From assembly GCA_958296095.1 (NCBI GenBank), contig OY282434.1, forward strand, positions 868,001 through 932,000: a DNA stretch of 64,000 nucleotides. The letters run 5' to 3'. Source of the DNA: an uncultured Oligoflexales bacterium. GTDB taxonomy: Bacteria; Bdellovibrionota_B; Oligoflexia; Oligoflexales; JAPPIL01. The translations under genes and the position numbers were made by a program. Positions 1-9,343 of the stretch are shown here, piece after piece (the stretch's first letter is position 1; the number at the start of each line of letters is the position of its first letter). The notes beneath the pieces are model-generated. The model had not been told where the DNA came from. It did not search any database and worked only from the letters and a program-made list of their open reading frames with translations.

Positions 1-644
1 CTGTTAACGTGCCCTACGAGAGCATCATTGATTCTCCCTTGCATCGTGCCTTTGCCGTGCTGGCGGAAAAACTCGGCAGTTTAATCGGACAAATCATCAC
101 CTACACACCTGTGCAGGTAAAAATCAAATACAGCCACGAACTCGGAGCATTCCCGCTACTGCGTCTCTCATGGATGAACGGCTACCTCCAGCAAACGGTC
201 AGTGATTATGTGTCGATCGTCAACTGTGCCGCTCACCTGCAACGTCTCGGTATCCGCCTCCAAGAAGAAACTTGCAGCCTCACGCCTCGCACCAGCATGG
301 AGGTCGTCGTCAGCGATGCGCAGGGCAATAGCACTGCCGTCGGCGGCGTTATCTTCGACGAAGATAAGCTACGCCTCGCGCATATCGATAACTACAAATT
401 TGAAGTCAAGCCGCGCGGTCGCTTTCTGCTCATCAGAAACCGCGACCTGCCCGGTGTAGTCGGCGACACTGGTGGGTTTCTCGCAGCCGAAAAAATCAAC
501 ATCGGCTCAGTCTTTCTCTCCCGCCAACGTCGTACCGCCTCAGCCATGGCGATGGTTGAAATCGACAGTGCGCTCAGCCAAGCCGCCCTGCAACGTATGC
601 TGAGTATCAAGAACGTGCTTGCCGTGGTGCAGATAAATCTTTAA
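1..644 (+). CDS. serA: D-3-phosphoglycerate dehydrogenase, C-terminal part (5' end outside window)
   Basis: Frame open from base 3; the window cuts the gene, so the catalytic and NAD-binding domains are not visible. About 214 residues remain. The first ~130 resemble the intervening allosteric substrate-binding (ASB) domain of long-form PGDH, and the last ~70 form an ACT domain (RFLLIRNRDLPGVVGDTGGF region) that usually binds serine for feedback control. SerA oxidises 3-phosphoglycerate in the first committed step of serine synthesis. Identification rests on the ASB-ACT order and the DLPGVVG motif; long-form SerA is much the best match. Confidence 0.85.
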   Translation, partial: VNVPYESIIDSPLHRAFAVLAEKLGSLIGQIITYTPVQVKIKYSHELGAFPLLRLSWMNGYLQQTVSDYVSIVNCAAHLQRLGIRLQEETCSLTPRTSMEVVVSDAQGNSTAVGGVIFDEDKLRLAHIDNYKFEVKPRGRFLLIRNRDLPGVVGDTGGFLAAEKINIGSVFLSRQRRTASAMAMVEIDSALSQAALQRMLSIKNVLAVVQINL

Positions 645-857
645 CCGCAGTGTGGCCAGCCGCGCATAATTATCCCTCGATAATACGAGTAATCTTGCAT
701 AATTTTCACATAGTGCCTTGAGTTGTTTTGAATTTGCAGATTTAAAATTTTAGCTAATCTAAAACAAAAAAATCTGTGTCCTCAGCATGTTAACCTAAAC
801 ATTGGCGGAACTGTGCCGATGCTCTAGGTAGGCCCAGGCGCAAGTTGTGGTTAAAAA

Positions 858-2825
858 ATGCGTTTCTTATTTGCCCTATCACTGTTTAGCGGTGTCGTGT
901 TCGGTGTCGGCGTTATCTGGATGACAGATATAGTTGATTTTGATCACGGCAAGGCGCTCGATAGTATCGTTGATCACACTGAACGTGATAACACCCGCAT
1001 CTATGCTCGTGATGGGCAGATGTTGGCGGAAGTTTTTTCCCGCTATCGCATCTATGTCCCTTGGGAAAAAATGCCTGCGGTAATTATCGATGCGGTGTTA
1101 GCGATCGAAGACCGTAATTTTTTTATCCATCATGGTATTGATGTCAAGGCGATGTTGCGAGCTTTGTGGCGTAACCTCAAAGCTGGCATGGTCAAGCAGG
1201 GGGCTAGTACCATTACCCAGCAGGTAATTAAGAACTACAGTTTAACCAGCAAACGAACTTTACAGCGTAAACTTAAAGAAATTTTTCTCGCCATCGAGCT
1301 GGAACGTATTGTGCCGAAAGAAAAAATTCTCAATATCTACTTAAACAACTTCTTTCTCGGCAACCGTTCTTATGGTGTTGGTGCGGCCGCGCGGCGTTAC
1401 TTTGGCAAAGAGGTGCAGCAGTTAACTTTAGCGGAAGCGGCTATGATTGCTGGTCTGTTTCGGGCTCCGGGCAAGTATGACCCGATGCGTTTTCCTCGGG
1501 CCGCGCGGCGCCGCCAACTGCAAGTTTTGCAAGCGATGACCGCGAGCGGCAAAATTGATCGTGTCCAGATGCACACCGCGGCGATGCAGGAACTTAAATT
1601 TCAACCTTACCGCACCCCACGGGTAGAAACTGCTCCGCACTTTGTCGATTATGTGGTCAAGAAAGCCGCCGCCATTCTCGACTGGCCTACCATTGGCGAT
1701 CAAGGTTTGCGCATTCATACGACGCTTGACCTGCCTAGTCAGCGGCAGGCAACAGAAATTATCGCTAATATAGATAAGATTACTGGATACAAGGAAGTTG
1801 CTGACATGGAAGCGGCATTGTTAAGTGTCGATCCACTCACTGGGGAAATTTTAACGATGGTCGGTGGCAGAGACTATCGCCGCTCAAAGTTTAATCGTGC
1901 GGTGCAGGCCTTACGTCCGCCCGGCTCGGCTTTCAAGCCTATCGTATACTCCTATGCGCTGGCACGCGGCATGACCTGGAACGATGTCAGCTTACTGGCT
2001 CCGATTTCCATCGATGCCTATCGCCCGCGTGAACATCGGCGCGAGTTTATTAAAGAAACAACACTTTACCGTTCTTTTTACAAGTCGTTGAATTTACCCG
2101 TCATCGATCTGGTTAAAAAATTTGGCATCAAGCGCATCATCAGCTATGCCCAACAACTCGGTATTGCCAGCCAACTGAAAGAAGAGGCAGGCACAGCACT
2201 AGGTGGCTCGGATTTACGCATGACGGAGATGGCGGCAGCTTATGCGGTGTTTGCTAATGCGGGCGTGCGCACCGAGCAAATTGCCATCAGGAAAATCACC
2301 GACCGCCGTGGCATTGTGCTCTATCGGGCTGCGACACGGGAAGAGAGGCAGGCAGAGGTGCTCAGTCCACAAGTTAGCTACATGATGACCGCGGCAATGC
2401 AGGATGTCTTTAGACGTGGGACTGCCAGTCGTTATCACGATCTGCATCGCTGGGCCGCAGGCAAGACGGGCACTTCCGATGGCGCAAAGGATAACTGGTT
2501 CTGTGGTTACAGCAACGAGCGGGTCACCGTTGTGTGGGTGGGCAAAGATGACTTTTCGCAAAATTCTCGCCGCACTTACGGAGCAACGGTAGCACTGCCG
2601 CTGTGGGCAAAGTTTATGCAAGCTGTTACCCTACCGCACACTCGCCGCGGCTTTGCTGTTCCCACAGGCATAGTGGCAGCACGGGTTAATCCGCGCTACG
2701 GCACACGCGATGCCAAAGGCGTGAGAATGTTTTTCCCTGTCGGCAAAGTGCCCACAAAACGTTACTCCCCCTACGAGGCGTTGAGTAAAAATCGTGACTT
2801 TCGAGGTTTTTTCAAATGGAACTGA
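858..2825 (+). CDS. mrcA: Class A penicillin-binding protein 1A (transglycosylase/transpeptidase)
   Basis: 655 residues. An N-terminal membrane anchor (about 3-23) precedes a GT51 glycosyltransferase domain with the catalytic Glu in AIEDRNFF (E84), the QGASTITQQ motif (114-122) and RKLKE. The transpeptidase domain has SxxK at S357-K360 (PGSAFKP), SxN at S410-N412 and KTG at 536-538. It polymerises and cross-links peptidoglycan at the periplasmic face of the inner membrane. It is clearly shorter than the ~850-residue E. coli protein, so it probably lacks the extra domain between the two enzymes. The last 10 bases overlap the next gene, a lipoprotein that could be its partner. Confidence 0.93.
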   Translation: MRFLFALSLFSGVVFGVGVIWMTDIVDFDHGKALDSIVDHTERDNTRIYARDGQMLAEVFSRYRIYVPWEKMPAVIIDAVLAIEDRNFFIHHGIDVKAMLRALWRNLKAGMVKQGASTITQQVIKNYSLTSKRTLQRKLKEIFLAIELERIVPKEKILNIYLNNFFLGNRSYGVGAAARRYFGKEVQQLTLAEAAMIAGLFRAPGKYDPMRFPRAARRRQLQVLQAMTASGKIDRVQMHTAAMQELKFQPYRTPRVETAPHFVDYVVKKAAAILDWPTIGDQGLRIHTTLDLPSQRQATEIIANIDKITGYKEVADMEAALLSVDPLTGEILTMVGGRDYRRSKFNRAVQALRPPGSAFKPIVYSYALARGMTWNDVSLLAPISIDAYRPREHRREFIKETTLYRSFYKSLNLPVIDLVKKFGIKRIISYAQQLGIASQLKEEAGTALGGSDLRMTEMAAAYAVFANAGVRTEQIAIRKITDRRGIVLYRAATREERQAEVLSPQVSYMMTAAMQDVFRRGTASRYHDLHRWAAGKTGTSDGAKDNWFCGYSNERVTVVWVGKDDFSQNSRRTYGATVALPLWAKFMQAVTLPHTRRGFAVPTGIVAARVNPRYGTRDAKGVRMFFPVGKVPTKRYSPYEALSKNRDFRGFFKWN

Positions 2826-4021
2826 GCTGGCGTGTGTTACTCATCCTCGTAGTGAGCAGTTGTGCACATAATCAAGCTCGCCCGCTTAAGTTTTATCACA
2901 TTGCCAAAGACATTCAGCACGGCACTGACTTCGAAGGCAGCAGCGTCGACTATGACCTCCATATTCCCCCGCAAACCAAAAACATCGCCATCCTACTCTC
3001 GCAAAATAATTCGCACTATCGTGATATTGGCTATGGTTTTAAAATTTTTCAGCGACAACAACGCGACCAGGCTAATTTGCGTCTGCGAGTGTTGCGTGGT
3101 CGACATCGTGTCGCGCGCTTGACCCGTGCCATCCATCAGCGCAAAGTGCATGGCATTATTACCGACCTGCCTCACACCCAGATGCGTAATTTTATGACTG
3201 TATGCCACGACTACCACGTTCCTATTCTTTATATCGGTAAACGACAGCAAGATGATCCCTATCTAATGCGTTCCATCTATCCTGACTTTCGTCGTCTCGT
3301 ACGCAAAGCGATCGCAGAAATGCGACGACGTGGTTTCAAACACATTGCCATGCTCAATAATACGCAAAACAGCAATGTGCTGCAGCATGTCAAGCGCTAC
3401 GCGGCTGCGGCAGGGCTACGACTTACCCTGGCCACCTATCAGCGCGATGATTTTGATTCGATGAGTCGTGCGGTGCGGCGTTTGTTTGCCGTGCAAGAAG
3501 AGACGGTTGATACCGAGCAAGAGGGTAAAACCGAGGTGGTCTATCGGCAATTGCGTCAGTTCGACGCAGTTTTTCTACCTGACGATTTTAAAATTTTAAA
3601 ATACTTCGTCAAGCTTTTCCAATACTACACCTTGGCGGAGATGCCTGTGATTGGTCTACACCACTGGCGTTCGCCACAACAGGTGGCCAATCAAAATTTA
3701 CTGAAAGATGGCTTCTTCATTGACTTCATTGGCAGCTATGCGCAATTGCCACCAGGCTTGGCGACCACAGATCCGACCAGCCTCGCTAGCATCAGGCAGA
3801 TCGACCAGCGTTTACTCGGTTATCGTGGCTTGGCGTGGCTGGCACGTGCTATCGATGTCACCCGCCAGGCGGTGCGCGCCAACCTCAACAATAAATATAA
3901 CCGCACCTGGACGCAGCGTCTCTCACGACGCTTCAGCCAAGCGAAAAACACGCTGTGGCAACCACAGGTAATCAACATCGCGGCGCGCGCGGCAGATCAG
4001 CAAGACTTTGACTTGCACTGA
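2816..4021 (+). CDS. Lipoprotein with periplasmic-binding-protein-like fold, candidate PBP1A partner
   Basis: 401 residues starting with a short signal and lipobox VSSC (C16), so an envelope lipoprotein. The body reads like a type I periplasmic binding fold (Peripla_BP_6/LppC-like): a first lobe with IAILLSQNNSHYRDIGYGF, then alternating strands and helices such as FKHIAMLNNTQNSNVLQHVK and FDAVFLPDDFKILKYFVKLF. E. coli LpoA, the outer-membrane activator of PBP1A, has this kind of fold in its C-terminal domain. The start overlaps the PBP1A stop by 10 bases, implying translational coupling. The fold call comes from reading the sequence; a role in activating PBP1A is inference from fold plus linkage. 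Confidence 0.7.
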   Translation: MELSWRVLLILVVSSCAHNQARPLKFYHIAKDIQHGTDFEGSSVDYDLHIPPQTKNIAILLSQNNSHYRDIGYGFKIFQRQQRDQANLRLRVLRGRHRVARLTRAIHQRKVHGIITDLPHTQMRNFMTVCHDYHVPILYIGKRQQDDPYLMRSIYPDFRRLVRKAIAEMRRRGFKHIAMLNNTQNSNVLQHVKRYAAAAGLRLTLATYQRDDFDSMSRAVRRLFAVQEETVDTEQEGKTEVVYRQLRQFDAVFLPDDFKILKYFVKLFQYYTLAEMPVIGLHHWRSPQQVANQNLLKDGFFIDFIGSYAQLPPGLATTDPTSLASIRQIDQRLLGYRGLAWLARAIDVTRQAVRANLNNKYNRTWTQRLSRRFSQAKNTLWQPQVINIAARAADQQDFDLH

Positions 4022-4043
4022 CATACGCGAGTATAAGCGAGGT

Positions 4044-4499
4044 ATGGAAAAATTCGCTTGGTTCTGGGACAGACTGGCGACCTACCTGGCGGCACGCAAC
4101 CTCAAGCAAACAGGGCCGCGGCGGGAGGTGGTTGAATTTTTTCTCAATGCTCGCCCACATCTCAGTGTCGAAGAACTGCATGCCTTGATGAAAAAAGCGG
4201 GCTCACGTGCCAGCATCTCGACCATCTACCGCACCCTCAACCTACTCAAGGACGCGGGATTGGTTGAGCAACGCAGCTTTATCGACGGGCATTCGGTGTT
4301 TGAAATTCTCGACCCTGACGATCATCACGATCATCTCATCTGCATCGACTGCAATGCCGTGACCGAGTTTCACAACCCTGTCATCGAACAGCAGCAGGTA
4401 GAAATCGCGCAGCAGCGTGGCTTCGAGCTGTCATCACACTATCACGTGCTCTATGGACACTGCCGCAACAAGAACTGCCCCCAGCGTCAGCCGAAGTAG
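4044..4499 (+). CDS. fur: Ferric uptake regulator, Fur family
   Basis: 151 residues from the ATG at 4044; a TTG at 4008 would add 12 residues that do not look like the family. The winged-helix N-terminus has KQTGPRREVVEFFL and SISTIYRTLNLLKDAGLV, typical of Fur recognition helices. The metal-binding region HHDHLICIDC and a second Cys pair in GHCRNKNC match the regulatory and structural metal sites of Fur. It should repress iron-uptake genes when Fe(II) is available. It lies 22 bases after the lipoprotein stop and may be co-transcribed. Zur or PerR cannot be excluded, but HHDHLIC...YGHC is closest to Fur. Confidence 0.88.
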   Translation: MEKFAWFWDRLATYLAARNLKQTGPRREVVEFFLNARPHLSVEELHALMKKAGSRASISTIYRTLNLLKDAGLVEQRSFIDGHSVFEILDPDDHHDHLICIDCNAVTEFHNPVIEQQQVEIAQQRGFELSSHYHVLYGHCRNKNCPQRQPK

Positions 4500-4603
4500 G
4501 CAATCACCGCGGACACGGTGACCCAGTCAGACGAGCAGTTTGCAGGACGGGCCTATGCGGGAGAAAGAGAGGCTCGCGCGGCCTCCCCCCCTCTCAGCAG
4601 GAA

Positions 4604-5215
4604 TTACGGTGTAGAGCGCTGAATACTGCTAGTAGCAGTTGACAAGATCGACGCAACCAACAGGGTCGTCTCCTCGGTAACGTTGCTGGCGACACTGCCC
4701 ACTGTGTCACCTATCTTGGCAATTAATGCCTGGTATTCCTCTGGCATTAACTCCACTAGCTGCTTGATCTCGAGGACAGCTTGCTCGACTAGCACTGATC
4801 CCTTCTCTCGCCACAGCTCCGCAGCAGAGTGCAGTTTGGTAGCGATACCCTCACCACGCTCAAGCAGCTCTTGCACAGTTAGTGTTAGCAGCTCCCGCAG
4901 TTCTGCCTGCACGTTCTGAAGAATCGGCAGTATTGCCTGAATGAATTCGTCCTCGGCGATAACCTCAGCCACACGTGCGTCGAATTTGCTCCTGATTGAC
5001 CTCCAGTAGTCACGATCGACGTAGCGCGACAGTTGCTCGCTTTCCATCAGTCTCTGATTCAAGTAGCTCTTGAAGCGCTCCGCCGCCTCGCTATTCAACA
5101 GTTCCTTGATCCCCTTGGGGATCTCCTTCTCGACAGCACCCTGCTGATCCTCCGCGAATGCCGCGGCCGACAGCAACATGGCAAAGGCACAGACCCAACC
5201 TCGCACATACCACAT
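4604..5215 (-). CDS. Exported helical protein of unknown function
   Basis: 203 residues from the ATG at 5215, chosen because GAGGAG lies 8 bases upstream; the longer frame to 5251 has no such site. A signal peptide (MWYVRGWVCAFAMLLSAAAFA, cleavage near AFA|ED) is followed by a charged, almost entirely helical protein with runs such as ELRELLTLTVQELLERGEG and no cysteine in the mature part. No family recognised. It is convergent with fur, and the repeat cluster starts upstream of its start codon. Confidence 0.7.
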   Translation of the reverse strand: MWYVRGWVCAFAMLLSAAAFAEDQQGAVEKEIPKGIKELLNSEAAERFKSYLNQRLMESEQLSRYVDRDYWRSIRSKFDARVAEVIAEDEFIQAILPILQNVQAELRELLTLTVQELLERGEGIATKLHSAAELWREKGSVLVEQAVLEIKQLVELMPEEYQALIAKIGDTVGSVASNVTEETTLLVASILSTATSSIQRSTP

Positions 5216-5376
5216 GATACATCTCCTCGATGAAAAATTAGAAAAAAACAACCGAGGGCTACCTACAGAGATGGAGAAAGGCTGTCAATAAGAGATTACA
5301 ATTTTCCCACGGTGATCAGGGGTGCGTAATTATTGCCCAGGCTATTGCCAGCCAGTGCCAATTGGCGAGTAGTGTG

Positions 5377-5554
5377 GCGAGAGCGAGCGGAGCTAGGAAG
5401 CGGCAAAAAAGCCGCGTAGCGAGCTAGGAAGAGAGGGGCTACTACACTGGGGGGCAAGCCTGAACGCGAGAGCGAGCGGAGCTAGGAAGCGGCAAAAAAG
5501 CCGCGTAGCGAGCTAGGAAGAGAGGGGCCACTACACTGGGGGGCAAGCCTGAAC
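5377..5554. repeat. Tandem duplication, two units of 89 bp
   Basis: The segment beginning GCGAGAGCGAGCGGAGC at 5377 recurs at 5466 with one visible difference (GGCT versus GGCC), and a third partial start is at 5555. Each unit carries the AGCTAGGAAGCGGCAAAAAAG module and a GGGGGGCAAGCCTGAAC module of the wider repeat family. Such a recent head-to-tail duplication suggests the family still rearranges by slippage or unequal recombination. Confidence 0.9.
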
Positions 5555-5822
5555 GCGAGAGCAAGAGGTCTGAGGACAAGGAGCGAGCGGGGAGCTAGAA
5601 AGCGGCAAAGAGCAGCGTAGCGAGCGAAGCGAGCGATACAAAGAGCCGCAGCGCAGCGCACGGTCTCTCCCCGCCCTTCATGAAGCTCTTGGTGGGCAAG
5701 CTTGAACGCAACAGCCGAAAGGCCTGAGGGCAGGCAGAGAGGGCGCGCAGAGTGGCCTGAGAACATGCAGCGAGCTAGGAAGCGAGCGATACAAAAAGCA
5801 GCGTAGCGAGCGAAGCGAGCTT
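5555..5822. repeat. Mosaic repeat cluster
   Basis: A chain of the window-wide modules: AGAGGTCTGAGGACAAG, GAGCTAGAAAGCGGCAAAG, GCGTAGCGAGCGAAGCGAGC and the GGTCTCTCCCCGCCCTTCATG end of the hairpin element. The right edge enters the small reading frame at 5775-5900. It is open in several frames, which produces long but meaningless translated stretches. Confidence 0.85.
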
Positions 5823-5900
5823 GGCGACGATGAAGGTGACCACCCAGCCCCAGGCGATGCTCTTGATGGCCTCCGCCGCTGGTTTTTCCCAATCGCCCAT
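5775..5900 (-). CDS. Small membrane-protein-like ORF with repeat-encoded C-terminus
   Basis: 41 residues from the ATG at 5900, preceded by a good Shine-Dalgarno (GAGGTAAGC before ATG). The first ~27 residues (MGDWEKPAAEAIKSIAWGWV, then VTFIVAK) are unique to this place and look like a short amphipathic start plus a membrane helix. The last ~14 (LASLATLLFVSLAS) are encoded by the repeat module GCTCGCTTCGCTCGCTACG and its continuation, ending at the TAG inside the repeat. Probably a gene whose 3' end was replaced by an inserted repeat. Whether it is expressed is unknown. Confidence 0.45.
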   Translation of the reverse strand: MGDWEKPAAEAIKSIAWGWVVTFIVAKLASLATLLFVSLAS

Positions 5901-6218
5901 GCTTACCTCGCGTTGATGTCGCAGCGCGGAGTTACTTTAACCGTTAAAATTGGCATACTTCACTAAACACACCTCCATATATGGCAGTTCGGCGTTTCTT
6001 TTTTTGCCATTAGCTTTTTTTTAAGTTCTAAAAATATCAGTGGGTTATGGCTTGCTTAGTCGGTAGTTGCGCGAACGCCATGCCAAATGCCGCGGCCTAA
6101 AGCTGGGGCAGATCTTCAGAAACTCGATTGGAAGAATTACGCCAGCTGAGCTGATGACAAGGACATAAGCCTCGGCAGTGACTCCTTGCCGCTTGCCAGC
6201 TCCGCGGCGCCGTCCTCA
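5901..6218. other. Intergenic stretch without recognisable gene
   Basis: About 320 bases, T-rich around 5995-6035. No convincing frame with a ribosome-binding site, no RNA gene recognised, and no copy of the repeat modules. Confidence 0.6.
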
Positions 6219-7226
6219 TCAAAAATCAGCCAGCTTCTGCTCGACTGCCTGCCGCATTTCCGCCGAGACATACCGCGAGTGCTTGGTCAAAAATTGCAGA
6301 TACTGCTGGGCGAAAGCCCGGCTAGAAATCTGTTCGCTGAAATAACTAGACAACAGGTCAAAGTGCTCAGCCTCCATATTCACTACCGCGGCAGTAGTAT
6401 GCGCATCTTCGCCTATCATTTGTGCCAAAGTATCGGTTACTGTCATTTGTGTCATTCCTATTTTGTCAGAACGATACAGTTTGATGGACGCAGCAGTACT
6501 TAGAAACGATTCTAGCACTTTGATAAGCGTAGTCATCCTAATCAGATCATCAGAACTTATATCATCAATATTGTCCATGTCGGTACTTATCTTTTGTACC
6601 GATGGCTCAAGCTGCCGCTTGTACTTGGTAAAGGCATCAGGTAGTGCAGCCGGTATCATGGTAGCCAACGCCTCAACCAGGCGGCGCACCAGCTGAAACC
6701 ACTCGCTAGCTTGCTCCTCGTCAGGAAGCTTTAACGGCCCCCAGCCGCGGCTCAGTGTCTGCATCTCCGTCACAACCTGCAGCGCTCCCGCGACATGCTT
6801 ATCCGACACCACCGTCTGTTCTGCAAACAGACGACGCAGTTGCTGCAGAGCCAGACCGGCAACCTCCATCTCTTCGGGTATATCCATGGCCAGAGGCATC
6901 GCCTTCATTAAAGTGTCGATTTCATCGGCAAATCGTATACTAGACATCAAGCTTATTCGCTCTTCTAAATCTAACTCTACAGCAGTGGTGATCAACGCAG
7001 CATGCCCCGCAAGAAGAGCGTCTCTGACAGTGACAACAATATCGCCGACCTTCTCGTGATCCACTTCCATCGTATTGACAGCGAACATCCCTATGGTGGA
7101 TAGCTTGGCACTAGCCATCACCCGCCCCAGATGTAGGAGCGCCTGCTTTTTGTCACCCAGCTGCAGGGTGCGTCCGTAGACACACGTCGCCATCAAACCC
7201 ACTGATAATACTAGTATTTTCTTCAT
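6219..7226 (-). CDS. Exported helical protein of unknown function
   Basis: 335 residues. The signal peptide MKKILVLSVGLMATCVYG is followed by a helical protein with many Leu-rich amphipathic segments (TLMKAMPLAMDIPEEMEVAG, LQQLRRLFAEQ) and no cysteine after the signal. No family recognised. The signal ends in xVYG, as do the two paralogous exported proteins on the other strand just downstream of its promoter, so the three may belong to one secreted set. A well-formed sigma-70 promoter precedes it. Confidence 0.75.
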   Translation of the reverse strand: MKKILVLSVGLMATCVYGRTLQLGDKKQALLHLGRVMASAKLSTIGMFAVNTMEVDHEKVGDIVVTVRDALLAGHAALITTAVELDLEERISLMSSIRFADEIDTLMKAMPLAMDIPEEMEVAGLALQQLRRLFAEQTVVSDKHVAGALQVVTEMQTLSRGWGPLKLPDEEQASEWFQLVRRLVEALATMIPAALPDAFTKYKRQLEPSVQKISTDMDNIDDISSDDLIRMTTLIKVLESFLSTAASIKLYRSDKIGMTQMTVTDTLAQMIGEDAHTTAAVVNMEAEHFDLLSSYFSEQISSRAFAQQYLQFLTKHSRYVSAEMRQAVEQKLADF

Positions 7227-7260
7227 GATATAACCTCATATACTATGATATAAAAAGCTT

Positions 7261-7296
7261 ATCTTAATTAAATAGATTATGCATGTCAACACATGC
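7261..7296 (-). promoter_or_regulatory. Sigma-70-type promoter with overlapping dyad
   Basis: Reading the minus strand, TTGACA (7289-7284) and TAAGAT (7266-7261) are separated by exactly 17 bases. A perfect dyad GCATGT-CAAC-ACATGC (7281-7296) covers the -35 box, a natural place for a repressor to bind. It serves the exported-protein gene starting at 7226. Confidence 0.65.
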
Positions 7297-7388
7297 TGCG
7301 GTTTTGTGCAAATAATAATTGGCGTGTATAATTTTGGCTGTGGTGCAGGTGATTGAGGCGAGGGGGTGGATGGGGCGTGGTTATATAC

Positions 7389-7418
7389 TTGACAGTATGT
7401 TTAAATTATCTGTATACA
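7389..7418 (+). promoter_or_regulatory. Putative sigma-70 promoter
   Basis: TTGACA at 7389-7394 and TATACA at 7413-7418, spacer 18. It lies 37 bases before the start at 7455, which has AGGAGAG upstream. The leader GTCTATTAACTTTAGGAGAG is repeated exactly before the paralogue at 9526, but this promoter is not. Confidence 0.5.
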
Positions 7419-8148
7419 CCGGTGTTCGGTCTATTAACTTTAGGAGAGCATATCATGAAATTTCTAATAGTAATGCTGCTATGTGCATCGGCTAGCTCGG
7501 TGTACGGGCGGTTACCTCCAAGGATGAGGGGCTCATTACCGACGTGGGAAAACAGAACGCTACCTTTTTCCAAGTACTACGGTGCGAAGAGTGTGGGGTA
7601 TTTCTTAAGGTACCAGATAGACTCATGGGAACAGCTACAGTATCGACGTGATGCGATCAGCAAAGCCATCGCGGGACTAGAAGAGCAACTTATCAGGGTT
7701 AGTGACCCCTCAGCGTCTGCGTATCTTGCTGATCAGGGAACAGTTTCTGATGTACGCCCCTTACTGTATGAAATTATGGAGCAGACGGTAGCCCTCCACT
7801 CGGCCTTGCCACGAGCGACACAGACAGGCAAACCTCTCCTCTCTCCTGGAGACATGCCGACTGTAAGTGCGCCGGGAAGCCTAGGGGCAGGCGGAGGGCC
7901 GAGGAGTATTACTTTTGCTGCCTTGGAGAATTCTTTCGTAAACTATGAGACCTGGGAGCTGTACACCAGCTATGGCGACAAGATTCGATCAGAACTGGAG
8001 AAAGTGCTGCAAAAAGCACCTGAGCCCGTGCTAGCGGATGCGCACAGGAAAGAATTTATGCGCATGTTTGATGACGAATTCGATCAATCTGGCACTAGAG
8101 AGATCACCAGTGTTAGCGGCGGCCTGCATGGGGGGGGCGGGGAGACGT

Positions 8149-9343
8149 TGTTGCATAACCCCCGTCCCTGACCTTAATTTCTCAATGCGTGTTTACACCA
8201 ACCAGCAATAAATTTAAGAGCTATTACAGTTAGATATAGAGATATGTGGCTGTCCGTGTTATCTCCAGAATCAGAAGAAACAAAAAATACGGAGACCAGC
8301 CATGAGTGACATTGTCGCACCAAATGCCCAGGAACAGCAAAAGGTCTCGCACTGGAGTGCTTACAACAAGGCTCTTGTTGACCGTGGCGACCTACGGGTT
8401 TTCGTCACGCAAAAAGTGCTGGATTCGTGGCGAGCGACGACGAGGGGCAAAAACGGTCGCCCTGCGACCTACAGCGACGAAGCCATAAAGTTGGTATTAA
8501 CGTTGCGCACGTTGCTCAATCTCACCCTTCGTCGAACGGAAGGTCTCACCAAATCGCTGTTCCAAGAGATGGGAGTTGATTTACCCGTGCCGAATTACAC
8601 CACCCTCCACAGGCGAATGAAGGCTTTGTCTGTGGAATTTGAAACCACCGTCAACGAGCACATCGGTATGCCAATCGATCTGGTATTTGATTCAACCGGG
8701 ATCAAGATACGTGGGCGTGGTGAATGGAAAACAAAACCTAACGACCGTCTCAACGTTAGAGATTGGCGAATGCTACATATAGCGATGCGCACCGACAATT
8801 TTCAGATTGTTGCAATGGATCTTAGCACCTGCAAAAAGGGAGATGGTCAAGCCTTTGTTGATATGATGGCAACTATGGAAAAGGGGGACATCGGCAAGGT
8901 TTATGCTGACAAAGCTTATGTATCCAAGGAGTGCTTCAACTTGATTCACCAGAAGGGAGGCACTGCCGTAATCGATCCTAGGTTGGATCTACGATTGGCA
9001 AATCCGAAGATGGTTAGGGAAAATCCGGGGCTAAAACAGCGTAACGATATTTTACGGCAAGTGCATGAATACGGCAGGTCTGGGTGGAAAGAACGTAGCC
9101 GCTATCATCAAAGAAGCTTGGTCGAATGCCAGATGTATAGAATAAAGGCGTGCTTCGGCGGTAGATTTAGGTCAAGAATACACGAAAATATGGTGACAGA
9201 AGCAAAAATAATGGTGTTCATACTTAACAAACTGACATCACTGGGGATACCGAGAACAATTCTCGCGGCATAAAATATTAGTTTGAATGTTGCCAGTGCG
9301 TAGAAAACAACCCCAATTGTAGCAAATCACTAGTTATGCAACA
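8149..9343 (+). mobile_element. IS5-family insertion sequence, complete, 1195 bp
   Basis: Ends are perfect 11-base inverted repeats, TGTTGCATAAC at 8149-8159 and its complement at 9333-9343. The flanks carry a 4-base target duplication ACGT (8145-8148, 9344-9347), the length expected for the IS5 subgroup. It carries one intact transposase. The intact ends and exact duplication indicate a fairly recent insertion. Confidence 0.9.
8302..9273 (+). CDS. IS5-family transposase
   Basis: 323 residues. DDE residues are visible: D130 in DLVFDSTGIKI, D203 in VYADKAYVS and E275 in RSLVECQMYRIK, the YHQRSLVE...R..K signature of the IS5 group. The N-terminal part has the NGRPATYSDEAIKLVLTLRT region typical of the DUF772-like helix-turn-helix segment. 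A ribosome-binding site, GGAG, lies 9 bases before the ATG. Apparently intact and full length, so possibly active. Confidence 0.93.
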   Translation: MSDIVAPNAQEQQKVSHWSAYNKALVDRGDLRVFVTQKVLDSWRATTRGKNGRPATYSDEAIKLVLTLRTLLNLTLRRTEGLTKSLFQEMGVDLPVPNYTTLHRRMKALSVEFETTVNEHIGMPIDLVFDSTGIKIRGRGEWKTKPNDRLNVRDWRMLHIAMRTDNFQIVAMDLSTCKKGDGQAFVDMMATMEKGDIGKVYADKAYVSKECFNLIHQKGGTAVIDPRLDLRLANPKMVRENPGLKQRNDILRQVHEYGRSGWKERSRYHQRSLVECQMYRIKACFGGRFRSRIHENMVTEAKIMVFILNKLTSLGIPRTILAA

